From: RGIG2206 sp045577615
GTDB lineage: Bacteria > Bacillota > Clostridia > Oscillospirales > Acutalibacteraceae
DNA: 34,116 nt
Direction of reading: 5' to 3'
Assembly (NCBI GenBank): GCA_045577615.1
Contig: JAZNIT010000045.1
Coordinates: 1-34,116, forward strand
The notes beneath the pieces are model-generated. The model did not search any database, was not told the origin of the DNA, and saw nothing but the letters and a program-made list of their open reading frames with translations. Of the stretch, positions 14,848 through 23,587 are shown one piece after another. Both the position numbers and the translations under genes were made by a program. Numbering within the stretch: position 1 is the stretch's first letter; each line of letters starts with the position of its first letter.

Positions 14848-16656
14848 ATGAACTCAAACAAAAACACTCCAAAAGAGATTTTTAAGCAGTACGAGGCAGG
14901 TGTTGAATACAAGGGCAGCCTTGGTGAAAAGGGACTTTATGAGCAGTCCAAGCGCAACGAGCGCTTTTACGTAGGCGACCAATGGCACGGTGCCAAGTGC
15001 GGTGCCGACCGACCTCTTGTGCGCCACAACGTTATCAAGCGCATCGGTGACTACAAGCAGGCATTTATTGTGTCCGCTCCCGTTTCGGTCAGCTTCACAG
15101 CCGAGGGAGTGGCCGCTCCCACCATCCGTCAGGAGCAAAACTCCGCGCTCCGACGCCGCTTGCCCCAAATGTACGAGATGGGCCTCGACCCCTTCGCCCA
15201 AATGAGCGAAGCCGAAAAAACCGGCTTTGTTGTGAGCGCGCTGGGTGATTACTGCAACACCACTATGGAGCGCTTGCGCTTTAACGAAATCAAGGATATG
15301 GCGCTGCGCAAGGCCTACGTTAGCGGCACCGCCATCCTTTATACCTATTGGGACGATCAAATTGCCACAGGCCTTTATGCCGATTCGGGCCGCACCAAGG
15401 CGGTCACGGGCGACATACGCTGCGAAATCATTGATATCGAGAATTTTTACGTGGGCGACGTGTCGGTAAGGGACGTTCAGCGTCAGCCCTATATTATCAT
15501 TGAGCAGCGCGTGAGTGTGGAAACTGTAAAAGCTGAAATGAAGCGTAACGGCCGCCCTGCCGAAGAGATTGACTCCGTTAAGGCCGATGAGGACAGCGGC
15601 AATCTTGCAGGTGACTATGGCTCCAAAGCCCTTGAGGGAGATAAAAAATGCACCATTTTAACCAAGTTTTTCAAGGTTAAGGAGGGCGGCAAAACTCATG
15701 TTAAAGCGGTGCGCGTGTGCAAAGGCGCCACCGTCAAGGAAGAGTGGGATTGCGGCATTGACCTTTATCCCTTTTCATCCTTCTGTTGGGAAACACGCAG
15801 CAACTGTTTTTACGGCGAAAGCGAGATAACCTGGCTTATTCCCAACCAAATCGCCATTAACCGAATGCTCACTGCAGCGGTGTGGGCGGTTATGATTAAC
15901 GGTATGCCCATTCTCGTCAAGGATGTGGATGCCATCCCTCAGGATATATCCAACGACCCCGGTCAGATTATCAACGCCGTCAGCATCAACGGCAACGGGG
16001 TAGCAGGCGCACTGCAATACGTTACTCCGCCTGCCTTTTACGCCCAGTTCGACAATATGGCGCAAAGCATTATCGGCAACACCCTCACTCAGTCGGGAGC
16101 CAACGATGCAGCGCTGGGTGACATTGCTCCCGACAACACCTCGGCCATTCTTGCGGTGCGCGAGGCGGCAACCCTGCCTATGCAAACCTTCAAAAACCGA
16201 TTTTATCAGTTTATCGAGGATACGGTGCGTGTGTGGTCAAGCTTTTGGCTTAATATGTATGGCCGCCGCAACCTTAAAATCACCGACCGCCAGGGCGTGT
16301 GGTATTTGCCCTTTGACAGCAAAAATTATGCCGACTCAATGCTTACGGTCAAGGTAGACGTGGGCGCGTCCACCCTCTGGAGCGAGGCGCAAAGCATTAG
16401 CATTCTGGACAGTCTTTTTGACCGCAAGGTAATCGACGTTACCCAATATCTTGAACGCTTGCCCAAGGGCATAGTGCCCGACGTGAGCGGACTTATGGAG
16501 GATATGCGCGACGAAGTCGCCTCGCCCTCATTCACCGAAAGTGAGCTTTTAGACGGGCTTTCCCCCGAAATTCGTGAGCAGCTTGCCACCCTTGAACCCG
16601 AAAAGCAAGCCCAAATCATAGCCAAAGCAATGGCATCAAAGGGGGCGGCAATATGA
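14848..16656 (+). CDS. Portal protein (podovirus type)
   Basis: A 602-residue protein. The N-terminal FYVGDQW motif, the run with NVIKRIGDYKQAF, the mid WLIPNQIAINRML helix and the Asp/Glu-rich C-terminus are typical of large portal proteins. The portal is the dodecameric ring at the capsid vertex through which DNA enters and leaves. The ATG at 14848 has a perfect GGAGG; an upstream in-frame extension to 14809 crosses the terminator. The gene lies after capsid, not between terminase and capsid as in most phages. Its end overlaps the connector gene. Confidence 0.87.
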   Translation: MNSNKNTPKEIFKQYEAGVEYKGSLGEKGLYEQSKRNERFYVGDQWHGAKCGADRPLVRHNVIKRIGDYKQAFIVSAPVSVSFTAEGVAAPTIRQEQNSALRRRLPQMYEMGLDPFAQMSEAEKTGFVVSALGDYCNTTMERLRFNEIKDMALRKAYVSGTAILYTYWDDQIATGLYADSGRTKAVTGDIRCEIIDIENFYVGDVSVRDVQRQPYIIIEQRVSVETVKAEMKRNGRPAEEIDSVKADEDSGNLAGDYGSKALEGDKKCTILTKFFKVKEGGKTHVKAVRVCKGATVKEEWDCGIDLYPFSSFCWETRSNCFYGESEITWLIPNQIAINRMLTAAVWAVMINGMPILVKDVDAIPQDISNDPGQIINAVSINGNGVAGALQYVTPPAFYAQFDNMAQSIIGNTLTQSGANDAALGDIAPDNTSAILAVREAATLPMQTFKNRFYQFIEDTVRVWSSFWLNMYGRRNLKITDRQGVWYLPFDSKNYADSMLTVKVDVGASTLWSEAQSISILDSLFDRKVIDVTQYLERLPKGIVPDVSGLMEDMRDEVASPSFTESELLDGLSPEIREQLATLEPEKQAQIIAKAMASKGAAI

Positions 16657-16994
16657 CGGCAAAGCATATTTTCGACAGCGCCCTGCTCAATCTGGGCTAC
16701 CGCAAAACCGACCGCCTTTACGAGCCTGCCCTCACCTTTATAAATCAGGTGTGCGGCGACCTTTCTGCCTTACGAGGGGATGAATATCACCCCCTTACCT
16801 CTTTGAGTGATGCTATCCCTTATGACGACGCGGCCTTTATGCAAGCGGCGGTATACGGCCTTTCAATGCACCTTGCGCTGCTTATGGGTGACGGCGATAA
16901 AAATCAGTTTTTCGCCAATATCTATACCCAAAAGCGCCGCCTGCTTGCCACCACAACCACCCGCGTGGACAGCCTACCGAGGGGGGAAGACTGA
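16653..16994 (+). CDS. Head-tail connector (P22 gp4-like adaptor, putative)
   Basis: A 113-residue helical protein beginning MTAKHIFDSALLNLGY, overlapping the portal stop (ATGA) and the start of the nozzle gene. Size, helix content and its place between portal and nozzle match the adaptor that extends the portal in short-tailed phages. Assignment rests mainly on position. Confidence 0.7.
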   Translation: MTAKHIFDSALLNLGYRKTDRLYEPALTFINQVCGDLSALRGDEYHPLTSLSDAIPYDDAAFMQAAVYGLSMHLALLMGDGDKNQFFANIYTQKRRLLATTTTRVDSLPRGED

Positions 16995-19135
16995 TGAGGT
17001 ACCCCTATCTTAACGGCAGCGTAAAAAGGAGGGTTATCATACCTCAGCTTTCAGGTGGCGTCAACCTGGCTGAAGCCCCAACCTACGTGGCCGACAATCA
17101 ACTGACCGCCTGCGAAAATCTTTATTTCGACCGAGGACGGTTGCGTGCCCGTCCGCCTTTTGAGCATGGTGGGCAGATACCCTTTAATGAGGAGGCATAC
17201 GTTAACGCCCCATCATCGGGGTGGATGCTTAAGCACGGAATGGGGTCGGGCGACGACTTTGCCAACCTTTACGCCATTGACGAGAAGGAGGGCAGCCTGA
17301 CCTGCAGCAGGGGAGTAAACCCCAATGGATGGGACAACGACTACGTGCTGCCTTTGCCCTTAAAAAGCAGTGAAAAAGAGGGCATCCTTATTTTTAACAG
17401 CTATTACGAAAACGGCAAAGCCACCGTTTATTGCAACGAGGCGATTATAGAGGGAGACCATATAAAAACAAAAGATCGCGAGCTTTATATTCCCACTTTG
17501 CTTATTAACAACAATGGCTCTACAACGCCTACATGGTGCGAACTTTCGGGCACTCTTTTCGAGGGATTTAATATGCTTACCGACAGCTTCAAGACCCTTC
17601 TGACAGCCAACGGCTTCTCAATGGCCTGGAAACTGCCCCGTCAGCCCAATGGCCACGACGAGATAACCGTTCAGCTGGTGGATCCCGTCAAGGGCACGCT
17701 GACTCATACCATAAACCTTCCCTCAGAAATCGACTGCAGCTACGACCCCGACTTTTCCCGATATATATCGCATCCGCTGAAGGCCACCTACCTTCGTGAG
17801 AATGACGGTGAGCCTCGTGAGTACCTGCAAAGGGTGGCATACGATGCCTATACCAACTGCATAGTTTTTGTGGCAAAGGATGAGGGTCTGGGCGAAACCG
17901 TCTTTGGTATGCATATACCGCCGGCGTCTATTGGCTCATACACCAATTCATCCTCAAATATGAGCGTAACGGTAAAAAGCCGCACCTCTACCACCGCCGC
18001 ACAGCTGCTTGGTATGACCAAGTCCTGCTGGTTTGGCGGCTCACGAGGAGGCTTGGGAGGCGGCACCCGCTTGTTTTTGGGTGGCAACCCCAAATGTCCG
18101 GGTGCGGTGTATTGGTCTGACCTTAACAACCCCACCTACTTCCCCGAAAACAACTATGCCTACGTAGGTGACGGCACAAATATCAGTGCATTGGCACAGC
18201 AATCCGATTTGCTTGTTATCTTTCAGGATAACTCCATCACCGTGTCTGAATACGTGCAGGGCGAAACGATAACCGCAAGCAACCTTACCTCAGGCGCAGT
18301 GGTGGATATAACCACCCGTGCCGCCACCTTCCCAATGACACCCATACACTCCTCAATAGGATGTGACAGTCCCGACAGCGTGCAGCTTTGTGCCAACCGA
18401 CTTGTGTGGCTTAAGGGCGATAGGGTGTACACTCTGGTGAGCTACGGACAGTATAACGAGCGCAACGTCAGAGAGCTGAGTTATCTCATCAGCCCTCTTT
18501 TAAAAAGTCACTCCGCCGACTCCCTTAAAAAAGCGCAAAGTGCCGATATCAGCGGCAAATACTGCCTTTTTGTGGACAACAAGGTCTATGTGATGGATTA
18601 TGATTGCCCCGCGTTCAAAAACTACACCGGCTACACCTCCGACCGTCAGACACAGCGAAACGTGGCTTGGTATGTGTGGACGATGCCCGATTTTTTGGGC
18701 AGTGCCGTCAAGGTGTTCAATCTTGGCAATATGGCAGCGCTTGTGAATGATAAGGGGCAGATATACACTCTATCCTTTAAGAGCGCAGAGCCGATACCTG
18801 CCGATTTTGACGGCATCGCTCACCATCCCATACCCTGCAGCTTTGAAACCAAGCACTTTGTTTTCGGTGCTCCTGACCGTCGCAAAAACATCGACAGCCT
18901 TATGCTCACCACCGACAGCAGGGAGGGGCAGATTGAAATCGAATGCTTGTCTGACGGCGAATGCCTGAGCGAGCATTTGACCGAATGCTGTCAAACCTCT
19001 GCCACCCTAAACCGCGAGCGGATATATCCACAAGCGGACAATATAATTGACTTTTGCATCAAAGTAAAGGGGCAGGGCAACTTGTCGGTAGAGGATTTAA
19101 CCATTATTTATAAAGAAACGGGTGATATAAATTGA
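16994..19135 (+). CDS. Tail nozzle / packaged-DNA stabilisation protein (P22 gp10-like)
   Basis: A 713-residue, beta-rich protein. It starts with PQLSGGVNLAEAP, a pattern typical of gp10-like stabilisation proteins. It contains repeated blade-like segments such as GTRLFLGGNPKCPGAVYWSD followed by NPTYFPE, and later LVWLKGDRVYTL and GKYCLFVDNKVYV, consistent with a beta-propeller. Such proteins cap the connector and form the short tail tube of podoviruses, holding in DNA and later releasing it. There is no tape measure or tail tube gene, supporting a short-tailed particle. Start and stop overlap the neighbouring genes. Confidence 0.82.
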   Translation: MRYPYLNGSVKRRVIIPQLSGGVNLAEAPTYVADNQLTACENLYFDRGRLRARPPFEHGGQIPFNEEAYVNAPSSGWMLKHGMGSGDDFANLYAIDEKEGSLTCSRGVNPNGWDNDYVLPLPLKSSEKEGILIFNSYYENGKATVYCNEAIIEGDHIKTKDRELYIPTLLINNNGSTTPTWCELSGTLFEGFNMLTDSFKTLLTANGFSMAWKLPRQPNGHDEITVQLVDPVKGTLTHTINLPSEIDCSYDPDFSRYISHPLKATYLRENDGEPREYLQRVAYDAYTNCIVFVAKDEGLGETVFGMHIPPASIGSYTNSSSNMSVTVKSRTSTTAAQLLGMTKSCWFGGSRGGLGGGTRLFLGGNPKCPGAVYWSDLNNPTYFPENNYAYVGDGTNISALAQQSDLLVIFQDNSITVSEYVQGETITASNLTSGAVVDITTRAATFPMTPIHSSIGCDSPDSVQLCANRLVWLKGDRVYTLVSYGQYNERNVRELSYLISPLLKSHSADSLKKAQSADISGKYCLFVDNKVYVMDYDCPAFKNYTGYTSDRQTQRNVAWYVWTMPDFLGSAVKVFNLGNMAALVNDKGQIYTLSFKSAEPIPADFDGIAHHPIPCSFETKHFVFGAPDRRKNIDSLMLTTDSREGQIEIECLSDGECLSEHLTECCQTSATLNRERIYPQADNIIDFCIKVKGQGNLSVEDLTIIYKETGDIN

Positions 19136-20226
19136 CAACCAATACAGATTACGTGGCTATTGCCAAGGGGCAGAATGCCATCGACGAGGAGCTTGCTAAA
19201 AAACGAAAAGAGCAGACTCGTGCCGAAACCCTTGCAAAAAACGAAGCAGTCACTGCTTTGGGTCAGCAGCAAATATCAGAACTTGGAGATAAATACCGCA
19301 CCCTTTATGACGAAAACGCCGTAAGGCAATATGTGGGTGAGCGTCGCGTGGCCGAAAATATGGCCAATCTGGGTCTGACCGATTCGGGGCTTAACCGCAC
19401 TCAGCAAACCGCCTTGCAGGTCAGCCGCGGAAACGCCGATTATTCCACCCGCCTGCAATATGAGGCGGCGGTGCGCAGCATAGAACAGTCGGTGCGTGAC
19501 GAAATTGCATCCAACGATGCGGCCTTGAATAAGCAGCTTTACACCATAGACCAACAACTTGCCACCGACAACTCCGACCGTCTTTACACCGCACAGCTAA
19601 AGCAGCTTGAGGCGGCAGAAAATATTGAAAAAGAGACAGCCGAAAAGGAGCAAAAGGAATATGACAGCAGAGTCAGATCTCTTGCCACCGCCCTTAAGAC
19701 CAGCCGTCAATCAGGTGTGGGCGCAGATGAGGCCACCCGCATACTCAAGGATTTCATCATACGATACAACCTTTCACGTGCCGATGCCGAATACATTATG
19801 ACCAACGCAGGTATTTCTGTTTATCGCCTGCAGTCTGATTATTTTGAGCAGGCAGAGCGTGAGCGAGACCGATGGCATAGTGCAAAGGCAAAGGTTGAAG
19901 CCTACAATGCCGCACAGCAAAAGGGCACCGGCTACGACCTTGCCAAGGAGTTTCAAAGCACGCTTGACAGCTTTAATGTAGAGCAATACGGCGCCGACAA
20001 GCTGCTGCCTTTGCTTTTGTCAGAACAGCTTATTTCCTCCGAGGATGTTGAGCGAATCAAGTATTTCTATAACTCCTATATCGGCAACGACCCTGCCGAA
20101 AAGACTCGCATTTACGGCAAGGACAAAATAATATCCCTCGCCCGAGCCTTTGCCCGAGAGGGTATGGCATCCTCGGTGGCAGCCGAATTTATGGTAGCCC
20201 TTTACAACTACCACAACAAACCGTAA
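19132..20226 (+). CDS. Helical structural protein, possible ejection protein
   Basis: A 364-residue, almost wholly helical protein with long Glu/Gln/Ala coiled-coil stretches (about 15-60 and 90-185) and the segment NLGLTDSGLNRTQQTALQ near residue 78, which recurs in clostridial phage structural proteins. In short-tailed phages this place after the nozzle is used by internal ejection proteins, so that role is inferred. It uses a TTG start at 19132 that overlaps the nozzle stop. The C-terminal third is globular. Confidence 0.65.
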   Translation: MTTNTDYVAIAKGQNAIDEELAKKRKEQTRAETLAKNEAVTALGQQQISELGDKYRTLYDENAVRQYVGERRVAENMANLGLTDSGLNRTQQTALQVSRGNADYSTRLQYEAAVRSIEQSVRDEIASNDAALNKQLYTIDQQLATDNSDRLYTAQLKQLEAAENIEKETAEKEQKEYDSRVRSLATALKTSRQSGVGADEATRILKDFIIRYNLSRADAEYIMTNAGISVYRLQSDYFEQAERERDRWHSAKAKVEAYNAAQQKGTGYDLAKEFQSTLDSFNVEQYGADKLLPLLLSEQLISSEDVERIKYFYNSYIGNDPAEKTRIYGKDKIISLARAFAREGMASSVAAEFMVALYNYHNKP

Positions 20227-20238
20227 CAGGAGGATAAA

Positions 20239-21297
20239 ATGAGAGAAATTAACTACACAATAGACGTTAACGGCATATCGCCCTCCTCCTTGCAGGAGGC
20301 AGGCTTTCAAAGTGACTACAATGCTACCAAGGTAATTTTTACCCTCACCGACGGGCTGCTCCAACAGCTCGAAGAGCAGCAGGGTACGCCGAACTGGTCG
20401 GTAGAGGGAGTGAATGCCGAGGGAGTGCTCAGCATCTTTCCGCTGAATTTTGAGGGCTCCACAGCTCAACTGCTTCTGCCCCATCAAATCACTTTGCCGG
20501 GCACAACGGCACAACTGCAGCCTGTGGTAACAATGCTTGATGATGAGTATAATATGTTGTCAAAGCAGTATCATTCCGTTCTCAAGGTACGCTTTGGCCC
20601 GTCGGTAGCCGCAATGGTGTCAAAGACCGAGCAGGAGCGCTACTCAAGTAACCTTGTCGGAGCAATGCAGGTAGCACTTTCGTCAGCCGAAAGAGCAGAA
20701 ACAGCGCGTGATGAAAGCGAAGTGTGTTCAGCAAGAGCAGAGCAAGCGGCAACGAGCGCCAATTTTTCAGCAGAAAGTGCAGAAACCGCTGCTGCAAATG
20801 CTGTTGCGGCTGCAGAAAAAACAGCAACCCATATTGATGAATTAAAAAAGAAATGGTCTGTTATAGATACAATCACACTTGCGGAAGCGGTAAGAATTGT
20901 TGATATTACAGCGCCTTTTAGCAAAACCAAATATATGGGTGTTATAGTTGATATTGAGGTTGCAGGCGGCGGTACCTACGCAAGTCAAAAAGCGCGAATT
21001 GACATTGTTCCCAACAGCCAAGCGTGGGGCATAAATTGGGGTGTTAACGTTCTTAGCGCAACACCCTATACAAAGGTTTATTACGAGTTTCAAAACGGTG
21101 CTTGGCAAGGCTGGAGCCAAAAGGAAGTGGCGGGTCCCGGTTCAACTACCCACACAATGAACAACATTAACTCGATATATTTTGCCGACGATGATTGGGT
21201 CAAAAAAATATCGGTGTATTGTGATAATTCTGCAGACAAATTTCCCGCAGGGACAAAAATAAGATTATGGGGGTTAAGTAATGTCAAGAATTTATGA
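20239..21297 (+). CDS. Tail fibre / receptor-binding protein with BppU-like N-terminus
   Basis: A 352-residue protein. Residues 1-130 resemble the BppU/DUF2479 N-terminal domain that docks fibres to the virion. Residues 135-200 form an Ala/Glu/Ser coiled coil, probably trimeric. Residues 200-352 are a beta-rich, Trp/Tyr/Asn-rich head, suited to binding a surface glycan. From about base 20650 the DNA becomes more AT-rich than the rest of the island, suggesting that the receptor-binding half was swapped in. An AGGAG site precedes the ATG. Confidence 0.75.
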   Translation: MREINYTIDVNGISPSSLQEAGFQSDYNATKVIFTLTDGLLQQLEEQQGTPNWSVEGVNAEGVLSIFPLNFEGSTAQLLLPHQITLPGTTAQLQPVVTMLDDEYNMLSKQYHSVLKVRFGPSVAAMVSKTEQERYSSNLVGAMQVALSSAERAETARDESEVCSARAEQAATSANFSAESAETAAANAVAAAEKTATHIDELKKKWSVIDTITLAEAVRIVDITAPFSKTKYMGVIVDIEVAGGGTYASQKARIDIVPNSQAWGINWGVNVLSATPYTKVYYEFQNGAWQGWSQKEVAGPGSTTHTMNNINSIYFADDDWVKKISVYCDNSADKFPAGTKIRLWGLSNVKNL

Positions 21298-21493
21298 TAA
21301 CGGCGTTTACAGAGATATGACAGCCGAAGAAGAAATTTTGTATAACAGAACTAATGATATGGCAGAGAGCTCCCCTCCGGATGCCCTTACTCAAATGATA
21401 AAAGCAATGTCCACCGCTACAACTGTAGCCCAAATGCGCACCGCCGCCAAAAACTTTTTGGCGCAAACCGAGGTGATGGCAAGTGGAAATTAA
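21281..21493 (+). CDS. Small acidic protein after the fibre gene
   Basis: A 70-residue polar protein overlapping the fibre gene by 17 bases and the endolysin by 11. Small genes after fibres often encode fibre assembly factors or XkdW-like proteins; no motif allows a choice. Function is unknown. Confidence 0.65.
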   Translation: MSRIYDNGVYRDMTAEEEILYNRTNDMAESSPPDALTQMIKAMSTATTVAQMRTAAKNFLAQTEVMASGN

Positions 21494-22241
21494 AGAGGCT
21501 GTGCTCACCTTTGACACAATGACAAAGCGCACAAAAACCAACCTTATCGTGCTTCACCATGCGGCGGCCAAAACCTGCACCGTGCAGGATATTCACCGTT
21601 GGCATATCGACCGAGGCTGGTCGGGCATCGGCTACCACTTTTTTGTGGATAAAAGCGGCACCGTGTGGCGCGGCCGCCCCGAGGATAGGGTAGGTGCCCA
21701 CACGGTGAACTACAACTCAAACTCCATCGGCATCTGCTTTGAGGGTAACTTTGAAAACGAGGGTATGCCTGCTCCTCAGGAGGCGGCAGGCGCCGCCCTT
21801 ATTGCCTACCTTAAGGGCAAGTATCCCATCGACCAAATTGCAGGCCACGGCGAGCTTAAGGCCACTGCCTGCCCGGGCAATAACTTTCCTCTTGCTCGCC
21901 TTAAGGGAGAGGCGGAGGCGGCTCCTGCCGAGAACCGAGTTTTGCTTTTTCAGCAAAACGCCCTTGCGGATGGATTTAAGCTGCCCAAATACGGTGCCGA
22001 CGGAATGTGGGGCACCGAAACCGAGAAGGTGGCAAAATCGGCGGTGGTAAAGCGCCGCGTCACCTACAAATATAAAAACCTCACCCGACTTGTTCAGCAA
22101 GCGGTAGGCGTAACTGTTGACGGACTTTGCGGCAAGCAAACCACAGCCGCCATCACCGTCTGGCAGCAGCAAAACGGACTTGTTGCCGACGGACAGTGGG
22201 GTGTTAACTGCTGGAAACGATGGGCGGGTGTTACCAAATGA
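21483..22241 (+). CDS. Endolysin: N-acetylmuramoyl-L-alanine amidase with two peptidoglycan-binding domains
   Basis: A 252-residue lysin. Residues about 15-140 are an Amidase_2/PGRP domain with zinc ligands visible as H25 or H26 in LHHAA, H122 in GHGELK and C130 in ACPG. Two PG_binding_1 repeats follow (about 150-200 and 203-250), the second with GLVADGQWG. It cleaves the bond between muramic acid and the stem peptide to open the host wall. There is no signal peptide, so it depends on the downstream holin. The GTG start overlaps the previous gene. Confidence 0.93.
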   Translation: MEIKEAVLTFDTMTKRTKTNLIVLHHAAAKTCTVQDIHRWHIDRGWSGIGYHFFVDKSGTVWRGRPEDRVGAHTVNYNSNSIGICFEGNFENEGMPAPQEAAGAALIAYLKGKYPIDQIAGHGELKATACPGNNFPLARLKGEAEAAPAENRVLLFQQNALADGFKLPKYGADGMWGTETEKVAKSAVVKRRVTYKYKNLTRLVQQAVGVTVDGLCGKQTTAAITVWQQQNGLVADGQWGVNCWKRWAGVTK

Positions 22242-22627
22242 AACCAACCTTTGCCTCGGTTTTCACAGTCCTTTGCACAGGCGCGACCTACCTTTTCGGT
22301 GGGTGGGATGTAGCCCTTGCGGTGCTTATCAGCTTTATGGCCATTGACTATCTCACAGGGATAGTCAATGCCGTTGCCGACAAAAACCTTTCAAGCCAAA
22401 TCGGCTTTAAAGGTTTGGCAAAAAAACTGTTCGTGGTGCTTATGCTTGTGGTGGCGGTTATGCTTGACCGACTTATTAACGACGGTCAGTGGATATTCCG
22501 CACCCTTGTGACATATTTTTATATTGCCAACGAGGGCATCAGCATCCTTGAAAATATAGCCCGCCTTGGGGTGCCCATCCCCAAAAAGGTGCTTGACATT
22601 CTGGCACAAATCAAGAATAAAGAATAA
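22238..22627 (+). CDS. Phage holin (holin_4_1/toxin-secretion family)
   Basis: A 129-residue protein with about three membrane helices. It contains the family pattern MAIDYLTGIVNAV followed by SSQIGFKGLAKK, with a charged C-terminus. It perforates the membrane so that the amidase can reach the wall. The ATG at 22238 overlaps the endolysin stop in an ATGA junction. It is the last gene of the island. Confidence 0.92.
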   Translation: MKPTFASVFTVLCTGATYLFGGWDVALAVLISFMAIDYLTGIVNAVADKNLSSQIGFKGLAKKLFVVLMLVVAVMLDRLINDGQWIFRTLVTYFYIANEGISILENIARLGVPIPKKVLDILAQIKNKE

Positions 22628-22630
22628 AAT

Positions 22631-22660
22631 TCAGCAGGATTGTTACGGCAGTCCTGCTGA
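22631..22660. terminator. Hairpin at the right end of the phage island
   Basis: TCAGCAGGA and TCCTGCTGA pair around a loop, three bases past the holin stop. The plus side has only a weak A/C tail, while on the minus side it is followed by ATTTTATT. It may act as a weak terminator or mark the island end. Confidence 0.6.
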
Positions 22661-22673
22661 AACAACTGTGCTT

Positions 22674-22712
22674 AAAAAAGCGTCGCGAGGTTAGTTCTCG
22701 CGGCGCTTTTTA
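22674..22712. terminator. Bidirectional terminator overlapping the araC stop
   Basis: AGCGTCGCGAG (22679-22689) pairs with CTCGCGGCGCT (22697-22707), with A/T runs on both sides. The TAA of the minus-strand AraC gene (22691-22693) lies in the loop, so this terminator belongs to the host gene and also stops phage read-through. Confidence 0.85.
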
Positions 22713-23458
22713 TATACGTATCGGGATGGCGACACACCAAGCAGTTTTTTAAACTCTGCCGAAAAATGCTTATAGTCGGTGTAACCGCACATTTCAGAAA
22801 CCTCAAGCAGGGAATAATAGCCCGTCAATATAAGGGATGCCGCGTAGTTAATGCGGCGGCTTATGACGTATTGCTTGGGCGAGGTGCCCTTTTCGGCTTT
22901 GAAAATTCGCCTGAAATAGGTGGGGCTGAGGTAGGATTTTTCTGCCGCCTCAGTGAGCGAAAAGCCGCTTTTCAGATAGTTTTGCTCAATATAATCCAAC
23001 GAGGGCTGAATTTTGGACTTTTCTGCAGCCACCGCCTTGCTGTCGCTGTACAGCTGAGTAAAAATGGTATAAAGAATGGCGGCCGATTTGTATTTGTACG
23101 CGGTGCCCTTGGCTTGCCAGCAGGTAAGCATCTCTTCAAAAAGGCGGCGATATTTTTCGCTCTCCTCAGGGATAAAGCGCTCAATTTCGTTGGTGTGGTA
23201 GTTAAACACCTTAAAATTGACCACAATCATTTTGTCCTTTTTAGTTCAACGGGTGTAGTTGGTGTTGGATGGAAAAAATCCGATGGTGTTATCCCAAAAA
23301 TCCACTCTTTTGCCATCGTATTCAATAATGGTATCAGCCTCAATTCTGAAAGAAAGCGCGTCAAAATTGCGGTCTGCATTGATTGAAAGGGCGTTTTCCT
23401 GGTCCATACATAGCACGTCAAGTATTTGAAAAGACACAGAGCTATGGTCGAAAATCAC
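22691..23458 (-). pseudogene. AraC-family regulator with in-frame TGA
   Basis: A frame of about 255 codons starts at GTG 23458, with AGGAGG eight bases upstream. The N-terminal ligand-binding part runs to NTNYTR and then meets TGA at 23246-23248. The same frame continues through TKKDK and MIVVNFKVF into a complete C-terminal double HTH ending in SPSRYVYKKRREN (stop at 22691). Because the frame is unchanged, this is a nonsense change and not a frameshift. TGA is a normal stop elsewhere in this window. The C-terminal half could be re-initiated at ATG 23230, giving a 179-residue DNA-binding fragment. It is divergent from the xylanase gene, its likely target. Confidence 0.85.
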
Positions 23459-23484
23459 GAATATCGCCTCCTAAACTGTGGGTG

Positions 23485-23513
23485 ATTATAGCATAACAGT
23501 GTCGTAAAGTCAA
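23485..23513 (-). promoter_or_regulatory. Promoter of the AraC-family gene
   Basis: On the minus strand, TTGACT (23508-23513) and TATAAT (23485-23490) are 17 bp apart, upstream of the GTG start at 23458. Confidence 0.82.
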
Positions 23514-23534
23514 CTTTTGCGCTCGTTTTCTTGG

Positions 23535-23563
23535 TGTACACCGCCCGCATTGGAGTATATAAT
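23535..23563 (+). promoter_or_regulatory. Promoter of the GH10 gene
   Basis: A perfect TATAAT at 23558-23563 is preceded at 17 bp by a weak TGTACA (23535-23540). A weak -35 fits dependence on an activator such as the divergent AraC protein. Confidence 0.65.
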
Positions 23564-23587
23564 CAACTTAAAAAGGGGGCGTTATAA

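Larger units (their letters stand above)
9334..22660. mobile_element. Compact podovirus-type prophage or domesticated particle island
   Basis: Fifteen genes run from a leftward repressor through rightward packaging, head, short-tail and lysis genes. All reading frames are intact. No integrase, recombinase, excisionase, replication protein, tape measure, tail tube or sheath gene is present, and no flanking direct repeat was seen by eye. Codon use is like the host's, except in the fibre tail. The lysis genes run up to about 22627 and the host AraC terminator begins near 22679, fixing the right boundary. The left boundary is either 9330 or, if the AT-rich patch belongs to it, about 8407. Confidence 0.85.

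Noticed and set aside
8407..22680. Phage attachment sites flanking the island.
   Set aside because: I compared both edges by eye and found no direct repeat longer than a few bases; a computed search would be needed to exclude a short core.
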